Shown here: positions 39,199-45,791 of the stretch, piece by piece
Numbering within the stretch: the stretch's first letter is position 1
Layout: each line of letters starts with the position of its first letter
Assembly: GCA_030426845.1 (NCBI GenBank)
Contig: JAUHXR010000031.1
Coordinates: 1-45,791 of the forward strand
Reading direction: 5' to 3'
DNA from: Polyangia bacterium
Lineage (GTDB): Bacteria; Myxococcota_A; Polyangia; Polyangiales; Sandaracinaceae
Length of the DNA: 45,791 nucleotides
Notes under the pieces: model-generated
Databases searched by the model: none
What the model was told of the DNA's origin: nothing
Seen by the model: the letters and a program-made list of their open reading frames with translations, nothing else
Program-made: the position numbers and the translations under genes

Positions 39199-40641
39199 AT
39201 GCGCGCGACCCTCCATCGACTCTGCCTCGTCGCCGCGCTCGCGGCGAGCGGTTGCAACCTCGTGGTCCACGGCGTCGTCCAGGGCGCCCGCCCGGACGCT
39301 AGCAGCGACGCTAGCAGCGACGCGGACCGCGACGCCGGCCCCGCGCACGACGCCGCGCGTCCCGACGCAGACGTCGATGGAGGGCCCGCGCACGCGTGCG
39401 AGTCCCAGGCCTGCGAGGAGATCGGCCGCGTCATCAGCCGGGACACGCGCTGGGACGCGTCGACGATCCGGGTCCTGCGCGAGCAGACCTACGTGCTCGG
39501 CGACACGACCCTGACGATCGCCGCGGGCGCGGTCGTGCTCGGCGACGGCGGCGCGCTCGTCGTCAGCCCGCGGGCCCGCCTCATCGTCGAGGGCACACGC
39601 GACACGCCGGTCGTCTTCACGAGCTACGCGGCGCTCGGCACGGAGCGCGCAGCGCAGCCCGGCGACTGGGGGGGCATCGTCCTGCTCGGCGACGCGCCGG
39701 CTCAGTCGGTGCGGGCGCAGGTGCCGGGCCTCGACTACAGCGCGGGCACGCTCCCGAGCAGCGACCCGAGCGTCTACACCTACGGCGGCTCGGACCCCGC
39801 CGCCGACTGCGGGCGCCTCCGCTTCCTCCGCGTCGAGCACGCGGGCCAGCTCGCCACGTCGACCGCCCCGATGGCCGGCCTCACGCTCGCCGGGTGCGGC
39901 GCGCCGACGAGCCTCGACTTCGTCCAGGTGAGCGCCTCGAGCCACGTCGGCCTGCTCGCGCTCGGGGGCGCCCCGGACCTCGCCCACGTCGCGCTCACCG
40001 CCAACCGAGGCGATGGGCTCGCGTGGTCGGACGGCTTCGCCGGGCGGATCCAGTTCCTCGTCGTGCTCCAGGGCGGAGGGGCGCGCGCGGGGGGCCGCGG
40101 GGTGCGGGGCGCGTCGAACGGTCCGGCGGCCGCGCCGGTGTCGTCGCCGACGATCTACAACGCGACCCTCGTCGGTCCGCCGCCCGACCAGCCGAGCGGA
40201 GAGCTCGAGGGGATCCGCCTCGAGGCGGGCAGCGGCGCGCGGATCGGCAACGCGCTCGTCCTCGGGTTCCGCGAGCCGTGCCTCGACATGGACGGGGACA
40301 CGATCGGCCGGTTCGGCGCCGACGCGCCGCTCTCCGCGAGCGTCCTCGACCGCTGCGGCGCCGACGGGACGCGGTACCTGTCGGCCGAGGTGCGCGACGC
40401 GTCCAACGGGCTCGGAGCGCGCCTCGCCGCCGGCAACCAGCTCGGCGGTGGGAGCGGCGTGGGCCTGCCGCTCGACCGCGACGCCCCCGTGCTCGCGCCG
40501 GCGGTGGGCTCGCCGGCCGATACCCTGGGCGAGGCGCCCCCGGAGGACGGATTCTTCGCGCAGACCGCGACCTACGCCGGCGCGGTCGCCCCGGGCGCGG
40601 AGTCGCCGTGGACCCTCGGCTGGGCCCGGCTCGGTCGCTGA
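39199..40641 (+). CDS. Large lipoprotein with parallel-repeat (beta-helix-like) domain
   Basis: A 480-residue lipoprotein. The lipobox is A-S-G-C (Cys19), followed by a linker rich in Asp, Ala, Ser and Arg. The folded part begins with I-S-R-D-T-R-W and carries the stacked turns of beta-helix proteins: L-T-I-A-A-G-A-V-V-L-G-D-G-G, L-I-V-E-G-T-R-D-T-P-V-V-F-T-S, W-G-G-I-V-L-L-G. Later come N-R-G-D-G-L-A-W, P-T-I-Y-N-A-T-L-V and I-G-N-A-L-V-L-G-F. This family is widespread as cell-surface lipoproteins in delta-proteobacteria. It starts three bases after the previous gene and is the last of the six-gene run. Confidence 0.82.
   Translation: MRATLHRLCLVAALAASGCNLVVHGVVQGARPDASSDASSDADRDAGPAHDAARPDADVDGGPAHACESQACEEIGRVISRDTRWDASTIRVLREQTYVLGDTTLTIAAGAVVLGDGGALVVSPRARLIVEGTRDTPVVFTSYAALGTERAAQPGDWGGIVLLGDAPAQSVRAQVPGLDYSAGTLPSSDPSVYTYGGSDPAADCGRLRFLRVEHAGQLATSTAPMAGLTLAGCGAPTSLDFVQVSASSHVGLLALGGAPDLAHVALTANRGDGLAWSDGFAGRIQFLVVLQGGGARAGGRGVRGASNGPAAAPVSSPTIYNATLVGPPPDQPSGELEGIRLEAGSGARIGNALVLGFREPCLDMDGDTIGRFGADAPLSASVLDRCGADGTRYLSAEVRDASNGLGARLAAGNQLGGGSGVGLPLDRDAPVLAPAVGSPADTLGEAPPEDGFFAQTATYAGAVAPGAESPWTLGWARLGR
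39295..39318 (+). repeat. Exact 12-bp tandem duplication
   Basis: GACGCTAGCAGC occurs twice in a row in the linker of the large lipoprotein and encodes Asp-Ala-Ser-Ser twice. Confidence 0.85.
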
Positions 40642-40674
40642 GCGAGACGTGCTGCCCGCGGCTGCTGCGCGGTG

Positions 40675-41199
40675 CTACTTCGCGATGCGGACGACGCCGC
40701 TGGTGTCGCGCTCGAAGGCGTCGCGGGCGTCCTGGGCCTGGTCCTCGTCGTCGGCCGCGCGGAAGAGCTCGGCCGCGAGCCGGTCCTCGCCGCGCATCAG
40801 CAGGCCATGGGCGAGCTGGACCAGCTCGGTCGGGCGGACGACGTCCGGGTTGGTGGCGCGCATGCGGAGCTGTCGGACGCGCTCGCGCTCGCGCTCGATG
40901 GTGTCGACGAAGACCTCGCGCATCCGGCCGAGCTCCGCCTCGGGGCCACCGCTCCGCCGGGCCTCCTCGACGAGCGCGAGCGCCTCGCGCGACGCGTCCT
41001 CGAGCCGGGTCAGGACGAGGCTGGCCGCGTCCTCGTAGGTCAGGGCCGCCAGGGCCATCAGCACCGCCGGCGTGCGGGGCCCGCCCTCGGCGAGGTGGGC
41101 CTCGAGCGCCGCGATCGCCTCCTCGTGCCCCACCCCGTCGTGGAGCGCGCGCTCCACCTGGGCCGCGAGGGCCTCGGGGAGGTCCGAGGGCGGGATCAT
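40675..41199 (-). CDS. Small helical protein of unknown function
   Basis: A 174-residue soluble protein, almost all helix by composition: E-A-L-A-A-Q-V-E-R-A-L, then A-S-L-V-L-T-R-L-E-D-A-S-R-E-A, then a long charged helix E-R-E-R-E-R-V-R-Q-L, then L-A-A-E-L-F-R-A-A-D-D-E. TPR- or HEAT-like adaptors look similar, but no motif is definite. ATG 41199 is used; GTG 41208 is in frame. It is convergent with the large lipoprotein gene (33-base gap) and divergent from argJ. Confidence 0.6.
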   Translation of the reverse strand: MIPPSDLPEALAAQVERALHDGVGHEEAIAALEAHLAEGGPRTPAVLMALAALTYEDAASLVLTRLEDASREALALVEEARRSGGPEAELGRMREVFVDTIERERERVRQLRMRATNPDVVRPTELVQLAHGLLMRGEDRLAAELFRAADDEDQAQDARDAFERDTSGVVRIAK

Positions 41200-41266
41200 C
41201 GACGTCACAAATCACCGTACGGCGGAGCAGACCGGACTACCCCCACAAAAATCCGATGACATTCCA

Positions 41267-41280
41267 TGACCGGCCGGTCA
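41267..41280. promoter_or_regulatory. 14-bp perfect palindrome upstream of argJ
   Basis: TGACCGGCCGGTCA lies between the divergent small-protein and argJ starts, 106 bases before argJ. The outer TGA/TCA ends make it look like a dimer operator of the TetR type more than random GC dyad. The rest of 41209-41385 holds no gene. Confidence 0.45.
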
Positions 41281-41347
41281 CGTTTCTGATCACCGTCGCG
41301 CGGGCCGCGTTTGAGCGGCCATTCTCGCGTGTCCGCCCCTTTGGAGG

Positions 41348-41376
41348 TTGACGGGGCAGGTGTTTCTCGTGGGATT
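41348..41376 (+). promoter_or_regulatory. Candidate argJ promoter
   Basis: TTGACG (41348-41353), 17 bases, GGGATT (41371-41376). The -10 is weak. The TTGAC box begins exactly 38 bases before GTG 41386, so the message would be nearly leaderless. Confidence 0.35.
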
Positions 41377-41385
41377 CTGCGCGCC

Positions 41386-42588
41386 GTGAGCGACTCGCAG
41401 CATCCCACCGTCCCTGGCTTCAAGTTCGCCGCCACCGCCTGCGGCATCAAAGCCAACGGCCAGCTCGATCTCGGCCTGATCCTCGCCGACGAGCCGGTCT
41501 CGACCGCGGCCGTGTTCACGCGAAACCGGGTCAAAGCGGCGCCGGTACAGCTCTCGCAGCAGCGCGTGGAGCGGGGCCGAGCCCAGGCGATCGTGGTGAA
41601 CAGCGGCAACGCCAACGCCTGCACCGGGCGCAAGGGCCTGCAGGACGTGAAGGTCATCACCTCGATCATCGCCGACGAGCTCGGGGTGGCCGACGACATG
41701 GTCCTGATGGCCTCGACCGGGGTGATCGGCGACCCGCTGCCCTCCGAGAAGATCGAGGAGGCGTGCCCGGCGCTCGTGGCCGCGGCGACCCCCGACCAGA
41801 TCGACGGCTTCGCCCGCTCGATCATGACCACCGACCGGTGGCCCAAGGTGTCCTCCATCAAGTTCCCGATCGGGCACGACAAGGAGGTCACGGTCCTGGG
41901 CATCGCCAAGGGCGCGGGGATGATCCACCCCGACATGGCCACGACCCTCGGGTTCATCCTCACCGACGCCCCGATGCACAGCTCCTTCCTCAAGCGCGCG
42001 CTGAGCACCGCGGTGGATCGCACCTTCAACCAGCTCACGGTCGACGGCTGCACCTCGACCAACGACTGCGTCTTCGCGATGAGCTCGAGCAAGGTCGACG
42101 CGGAGCCGCTCCGCGGCAGCGACCGGGACGCGCGGCGCTTCATCGACGCGCTGGTCGACGTGCTCGGCGAGCTGGGCAAGCGCATCGTCCAGGACGGCGA
42201 GGGCGCACAGCACGTGGTCGAGCTCGAGGTGGTCGGCGCGCCGAGCGAGGACGCGGCCCGCAAGGTCGGTCAGGCGATCGCGTCGAGCCTCCTCGTCAAG
42301 GCGATGGTCCTCGGCCGCGACCCGAACTGGGGCCGCATCCTCGCCGCCGCCGGCAACGCGGGCGTCGCCTTCGACCCGACCAAGGTCGAGGTGAAGATCG
42401 GCAAGGTCCTCGTCGTGAAGAAGGGCATGCGGGTCGGCCGCGACGCCGAGGAGGACGCCCGCCGGGTGATGGGCGACTCGCACTACCGCATCGCGGTCAA
42501 GCTCGGGCCGGGCAAGGCCAAGTCGAGCTACCTCTTCTGCGACATCGGCGAGGACTACCTCCGCCTGAACGCCGCCTACCGCTCGTGA
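41386..42588 (+). CDS. argJ: Bifunctional ornithine acetyltransferase / N-acetylglutamate synthase (ArgJ)
   Basis: ArgJ moves the acetyl group from N-acetylornithine to glutamate in the arginine pathway and, in bifunctional forms, can also use acetyl-CoA. It is made as a precursor of 400 residues, a normal length. Motifs: N-S-G-N-A-N-A-C-T-G, K-G-A-G-M-I-H-P-D-M-A-T-T-L with self-cleavage expected before Thr186, and R-D-P-N-W-G-R-I near the end. GTG 41386 begins close to the conserved V-P-G-F-K-F; a frame open further upstream has no support. The next gene starts on the overlapping GTGA. No other arg genes lie in the window. Whether it is mono- or bifunctional cannot be read from sequence. 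Confidence 0.95.
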   Translation: MSDSQHPTVPGFKFAATACGIKANGQLDLGLILADEPVSTAAVFTRNRVKAAPVQLSQQRVERGRAQAIVVNSGNANACTGRKGLQDVKVITSIIADELGVADDMVLMASTGVIGDPLPSEKIEEACPALVAAATPDQIDGFARSIMTTDRWPKVSSIKFPIGHDKEVTVLGIAKGAGMIHPDMATTLGFILTDAPMHSSFLKRALSTAVDRTFNQLTVDGCTSTNDCVFAMSSSKVDAEPLRGSDRDARRFIDALVDVLGELGKRIVQDGEGAQHVVELEVVGAPSEDAARKVGQAIASSLLVKAMVLGRDPNWGRILAAAGNAGVAFDPTKVEVKIGKVLVVKKGMRVGRDAEEDARRVMGDSHYRIAVKLGPGKAKSSYLFCDIGEDYLRLNAAYRS

Positions 42589-43391
42589 GCCCAGCGGACG
42601 GGGCCCGCTGCGCGCGGCACCCCGACGCCCCCGCCACCGAGGCCTGCGCGCGCTGCGGCGACTTCTTCTGCGCGGGCTGCGCCGACCCGAGCTACGCGGG
42701 CGTCTGCGCCCCCTGCGCGGCCCGGCTCCCGCACGGGATCGCGTGGGAGGACCCGCGCGCCGGCCGCCTGCCGTGGCGCTTCCTGCTCACGCTGAAGGAC
42801 GTGCTCTTTCGGCCCTCGATCGGCTTCCCTGGCCCGGCGCGCGTCGGGCCGGCGTTCGCCTTCGCCGCGCTGTGCGGCGCGGGGACCTGGATCGCGTGCG
42901 GCGTGGTGATCGGCGCGATGGCCGCGAGCGACCTGCCGCTGCCGGGTCCCGCGCCCTCGGAGCCCGCGATGATCGGCGGGGTCGCCCTGTTCCTCCTCGG
43001 CCTGATCGTCTCGGCGACGCTGGCCGCGGCCGCGCTCCAGTCGGTGTCCTTCGCGGTGGGCCTGCGCATCGCCGGCCGATCGCGCGGGCTCCTCCGCTTC
43101 GCCGGCCGCGCGAGCGGATACGCGCAAGGCGTCGTGCTCGCCTTGAACGCGATCATGCTCGGGGTCAACGCCCTCGCGCTCCTCGAGATCGTGCCGCTCG
43201 AGGTCTCGTGGGGGACCCAGCTCGCGGCCCTCGCGCTCTGGCCGACGCTGAGCGGCCGGGTCTGGCTCGCGGCCGCGCGGGGCCTCGGCCTCCCCTACGC
43301 GCGATCGGCGCTCGCCGCGATCGGGCCGACGCTGCTGTGCGCCCTTCCGAGCGCCTACGCGAGCGTGTGGCTCCTCGAGCGCGCCCCCTGA
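42585..43391 (+). CDS. B-box-type zinc finger protein with Yip1-like membrane domain
   Basis: A 268-residue membrane protein coupled to argJ by a four-base overlap. The N-terminal 45 or so residues form a zinc-binding cluster: C-A-R-H-P, then C-A-R-C-G-D-F-F-C-A-G-C, then C-A-P-C, as in B-box-like fingers of bacterial membrane proteins. Then come about five hydrophobic segments from about 85 to the end (F-A-F-A-A-L-C-G-A-G-T-W, V-A-L-F-L-L-G-L-I-V, V-V-L-A-L-N-A-I-M-L-G-V), in the style of Yip1-domain proteins. No enzymatic motif is seen. The link with argJ may be only positional. Confidence 0.8.
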   Translation: MSPADGARCARHPDAPATEACARCGDFFCAGCADPSYAGVCAPCAARLPHGIAWEDPRAGRLPWRFLLTLKDVLFRPSIGFPGPARVGPAFAFAALCGAGTWIACGVVIGAMAASDLPLPGPAPSEPAMIGGVALFLLGLIVSATLAAAALQSVSFAVGLRIAGRSRGLLRFAGRASGYAQGVVLALNAIMLGVNALALLEIVPLEVSWGTQLAALALWPTLSGRVWLAAARGLGLPYARSALAAIGPTLLCALPSAYASVWLLERAP

Positions 43392-43395
43392 CGGC

Positions 43396-44499
43396 TCAGG
43401 GCGTGCGGACGCAGTCGTAGGTGAGCGCGATGTCAGGCCCGGTGTCGATGACCTCGAAGTCGTTCGGCTCGATCGCGTCGAGGTCGCGCGGGCCGAGCAG
43501 GCCGTCCCACGACGTGGCGCGGAACTGATCGGACGCCGCGGTGAGCGCGATGTTGCCGCCGTCGGCGAGGACCATCCCGTAGCGCTGCATCGCGCGGGCG
43601 ACCGTGCGGGCCGCGTCGTTCGGGAGCCGGGCCATGTCGAAGTCCGCGCGCAGGCGCCACCGGCCGCCGTAGACCGGGGCGTCTCCGCCCGCGCTCGGGC
43701 CGCCCGCGTGCGTGGCCGGCCGGGTGTAGAGCGCGGCGCGCATCCGCGCGTTCGGGAGGATGAAGCGGATCGCGTGCGCGATCTCGCCGGCCGCGACCTC
43801 CTCGGGCGTGAAGAGCAGCGGCGCGATGGGGAAGCCGGCCGCGTCCGCGCTCGTGCACTGCTCGCCCCGGCCCTCCGGCGGGTAGACCCGGTCCATGTCC
43901 CAGACCGCGAGGCAGCCGCCGTTGAACGCGCCGCCGCGGATGTCGGCCCGCCACATCTCGAACAGCCGCCGCGCGCCGCGGTCGACCACGATGAGGTGGC
44001 AGTCGCCGTCGCTGTCGCACGCGTAGCCGGTCTCGCCCTCGAGCGCGCCGACCGCGGGGACCGGGACGGGGTCGAGGTCGCAGTCGGGGCTGTAGTGATC
44101 GCCGGTCGGGGTGAACGCGCGCGCGGCCGAGCCGTCCGCCTCGAGCACCTCGATCGAGAAGTCGATCCGCATCGTGCCGGTGCCCCAGCCGCCGTTGTCG
44201 GTCAGCCACTGGGTGATCCGGGCCGAGTCGGCGCGCAGCGGGGCGCTCGAGACGTCCTCGTAGATCCACGAGCCGTTCGGGAAGTACGCGCCGCCGCTCG
44301 GCGGCCCCGCGTCGAAGCCCGCCGCGTCACGATCGCCCGCGTCGAACGCTGGCCCCGCGTCGAAGGGCGCCCCCGCGTCGAAGCCCGCCGCGTCGCGATC
44401 GCCCGCGTCGCGCCGCGGACCTCCGTCGAGGTCCCCGCCGTCGTCACACCCGAGCGCCGCCAGGAGCGCGAGCGCCCACGTCCATCCCCACCTGCCCAT
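43396..44499 (-). CDS. Lipoprotein with Asp-Ala-Gly repeats and a conserved uncharacterised secreted domain
   Basis: A 367-residue lipoprotein from ATG 44499. The signal peptide ends in L-A-A-L-G-C (Cys18). The next 50 or so residues are repeated D-A-G-D-R-D-A-A-G-F-D-A-G units. The large domain contains I-R-F-I-L-P-N-A-R-M, then P-A-T-H-A-G-G, then Y-G-G-R-W-R-L-R-A-D-F-D, then A-M-Q-R-Y-G-M-V-L-A-D-G-G-N. I know this order from uncharacterised secreted proteins of actinobacteria and myxobacteria in which A-T-H and Y-G-M are conserved; no activity is established as far as I know. It is convergent with the zinc-finger protein gene, only four bases apart. Confidence 0.75.
   Translation of the reverse strand: MGRWGWTWALALLAALGCDDGGDLDGGPRRDAGDRDAAGFDAGAPFDAGPAFDAGDRDAAGFDAGPPSGGAYFPNGSWIYEDVSSAPLRADSARITQWLTDNGGWGTGTMRIDFSIEVLEADGSAARAFTPTGDHYSPDCDLDPVPVPAVGALEGETGYACDSDGDCHLIVVDRGARRLFEMWRADIRGGAFNGGCLAVWDMDRVYPPEGRGEQCTSADAAGFPIAPLLFTPEEVAAGEIAHAIRFILPNARMRAALYTRPATHAGGPSAGGDAPVYGGRWRLRADFDMARLPNDAARTVARAMQRYGMVLADGGNIALTAASDQFRATSWDGLLGPRDLDAIEPNDFEVIDTGPDIALTYDCVRTP
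44305..44410 (-). repeat. 40-bp direct repeat in a lipoprotein linker
   Basis: 44305-44344 and 44371-44410 are identical except for one base and lie 66 bases (22 codons) apart, in frame. They encode the repeated Asp-Ala-Gly-Asp-Arg-Asp-Ala-Ala-Gly-Phe-Asp-Ala-Gly linker. Confidence 0.85.
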
Positions 44500-44560
44500 G
44501 CGTTCGATGGTGCCGCGCCGCGCGGTCGCGGGGAAGCGTGTGGAGAAACGTGAAGCGCGA

Positions 44561-44589
44561 TTGACCGAGCGCCCCGCGCGGCCAACAGA
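44561..44589 (+). promoter_or_regulatory. Candidate promoter of the metallophosphoesterase gene
   Basis: TTGACC (44561-44566), 17 bases, AACAGA (44584-44589). The -10 is poor. The TTGAC box begins 38 bases before ATG 44599, the same distance as at argJ and at ATG 1964. Confidence 0.3.
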
Positions 44590-44598
44590 GTGCCCTAC

Positions 44599-45756
44599 AT
44601 GGGATGGGGTCGCGTCGCGGTGTTCCTGCTGGTCGTCTCCGGGCTGACCGCGGGTGTCCACTATTATCTCTGGCTCCGGCTCGTGCGGAGCCCCGCCTGG
44701 CCGTCGCCGTGGCTCGCGGTCGGCACCTGGGCGCTCGTCGCGCTCGCGCTGTCGATCCCCCTCGGCATGCTCACCTCGCGCGTCGTCCCGCGCGAGATCG
44801 CGAGCCCGGTGGCGTGGACCGCGTTCGTCTGGATGGGCGCGCTGTTCCTCTGCCTCGTGATGCTCCTGCCCGCGGAGCTGCTGCGGCTCGGCGAGGGCCT
44901 GCTCGCGCGCGGCGCCGACGTCGCCGACCCGGCTCGCCGCCAGATGCTCTCGCGCCTCATCGCGGGCGGCGTCATGAGCGCCGGGGTCGGGCTGAGCGGC
45001 TTCGGCATGGTCACCGCGCTCGGGCGCGTCGGGGTCAAGCGGGTGGAGGTGCCGATCGCCGGGCTCCCCGCGAGCCTGCGCGGGCTCACGATCGCGCAGC
45101 TCTCCGACATCCACGTGGGCCCGACCATCGGGCGCAGCTTCATCGAGCAGATCGTCGAGACCACCAACGCGCTCGAGCCGGACATCATCGCGATCACCGG
45201 CGACCTCGTCGACGGATCGGTGGCCGACCTCGGCGAGCACGTGCGCCCGCTCGGGCGGCTGCGCGCGCGCCACGGCGTGTTCTTCGTGACGGGCAACCAC
45301 GAGTACTACTCGGGCGCGGCCGAGTGGGTCGCGTTCCTGCGCGGGCTCGGGATCACCGTGCTCCAGAACGAGCGGGTGACGATCGAGCACGACGGCGCGG
45401 CGCTCGACCTCGCCGGGGTCAACGACTGGACGGCGGGGCAGTTCGACGACCCGCACGACCTCGACGCGGCGCTCGACGGCAAGCCCGCCGACCGGACGGT
45501 GGTGCTCCTCGCGCACCAGCCCAAGCACATCGAGCAGGCGGCGGCCAAGGGCGTGGACCTCCAGCTCTCGGGCCACACCCACGGCGGGCAGATCTTCCCG
45601 TTCAACTACCTCGTGCGGCTCCAGCAGCCCTACGTGGCCGGCCTGCACACGCACGGCGCGAGCAAGCTCTACGTCAGCCCGGGCACCGGCTACTGGGGGC
45701 CGCCGATGCGGATCGGGGTCGCGCCAGAGATCACCTCCCTCTGCCTCACCGCCTGA
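44599..45756 (+). CDS. Membrane-anchored metallophosphoesterase (YkuE/YaeI-like)
   Basis: A 385-residue protein. About three N-terminal membrane spans (1-100) and a further hydrophobic stretch near 120-140 tether a calcineurin-like phosphoesterase domain at about 150-385. The two-metal site is complete: S-D-I-H, T-G-D-L-V-D, G-N-H-E-Y, L-A-H-Q-P, and G-H-T-H-G-G-Q. Relatives cleave phosphodiesters or the pyrophosphate of UDP-diacylglucosamine-like lipids at the membrane; which applies here is open. ATG 44599 is used; GTG 44590 is possible. No Shine-Dalgarno sequence is seen. 35 bases after its stop remain and show nothing. Confidence 0.9.
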   Translation: MGWGRVAVFLLVVSGLTAGVHYYLWLRLVRSPAWPSPWLAVGTWALVALALSIPLGMLTSRVVPREIASPVAWTAFVWMGALFLCLVMLLPAELLRLGEGLLARGADVADPARRQMLSRLIAGGVMSAGVGLSGFGMVTALGRVGVKRVEVPIAGLPASLRGLTIAQLSDIHVGPTIGRSFIEQIVETTNALEPDIIAITGDLVDGSVADLGEHVRPLGRLRARHGVFFVTGNHEYYSGAAEWVAFLRGLGITVLQNERVTIEHDGAALDLAGVNDWTAGQFDDPHDLDAALDGKPADRTVVLLAHQPKHIEQAAAKGVDLQLSGHTHGGQIFPFNYLVRLQQPYVAGLHTHGASKLYVSPGTGYWGPPMRIGVAPEITSLCLTA

Positions 45757-45791
45757 GCTCGCGGCGGGGAGGGCGGGTTTTGGCGGGGCGC

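Noticed and set aside
44305-44410. Regular repeats that could hint at a CRISPR or minisatellite
   Set aside because: The repeats are in frame, encode a lipoprotein tether and have no unique spacers.
44500-45654. A 385-codon upstream extension of the lipoprotein frame ending at 43396
   Set aside because: It runs antisense through the metallophosphoesterase with shadow-like Arg/His/Val/Glu composition; the lipoprotein signal peptide fixes the start at 44499.

Overview
The window comes from a very GC-rich bacterium (coding regions look about 70-75% GC) of the myxobacterial / delta-proteobacterial (Polyangia-like) kind. Pointers to this are four eukaryote-type Ser/Thr protein kinases in 45 kb, one with a zinc-ribbon-like head and one fused to a large ATPase/TPR region; a sigma-54 activator with an N-terminal FHA domain; an AgmX/PglI-type C-terminal domain protein; and a run of lipoproteins with Asp-Ala-Gly-Pro linkers straight after the lipidated cysteine. 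This lineage call is inference from gene content; no rRNA or tRNA is present to confirm it. I see no phage, insertion sequence, CRISPR array or tRNA. No gene-free stretch exceeds 300 bases; the longest are 35694-35939, 26108-26339 and 1759-1954.

Layout. 1-5.9 kb: a flotillin (cut by the window edge) behind an NfeD-like OB-fold membrane protein; a KDPG-aldolase-fold protein without the catalytic residues; the protein transferase Bpt; a frameshifted or overlapping unknown gene pair; a quinone oxidoreductase; a small membrane protein. 6-9.8 kb: a secreted DUF4331-like protein with its lipoprotein partner, a Ser/Thr kinase and an unknown protein. 10-12.3 kb: a universal stress protein and an aldehyde dehydrogenase. 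12.3-19.8 kb (minus strand): a beta-barrel-like envelope protein, a GMC oxidoreductase with a fused small-subunit-like N-terminus, a membrane-anchored TAXI solute-binding protein, and a kinase-ATPase-TPR giant. 19.9-25.7 kb: a NarL-type two-component pair, a lipoprotein, a HEAT-repeat protein, and a LysR regulator divergent from an O-methyltransferase. 26.3-32 kb: a Ser/Thr kinase divergent from a YkgJ-type cysteine-cluster protein, then a DprE1-like FAD oxidoreductase, glyoxalase I and an M20 peptidase.

32-40.6 kb is the part I find most interesting. An FHA/sigma-54 activator (minus) and a Ser/Thr kinase with a long helical tail (plus) start on overlapping ATG codons. Just after the kinase comes a perfect tandem 14-bp repeat and then a near-consensus sigma-54 promoter, placed as an upstream activating site and promoter should be. 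Downstream lie six closely packed plus-strand genes: an unrecognised 117-residue protein with a very strong ribosome binding site, a TPR periplasmic protein, an AgmX/PglI-domain protein, a small lipoprotein, a secreted multidomain protein and a large parallel-repeat lipoprotein. I propose a self-contained pathway: kinase, FHA activator, sigma-54 promoter, cell-envelope operon.

40.7-45.8 kb: a small helical protein, argJ (arginine biosynthesis) coupled to a zinc-finger membrane protein, a lipoprotein, and a membrane-anchored metallophosphoesterase. Across the window many genes lack a Shine-Dalgarno sequence and instead carry a -10-like box 7-15 bases before the start codon, which suggests leaderless transcripts.
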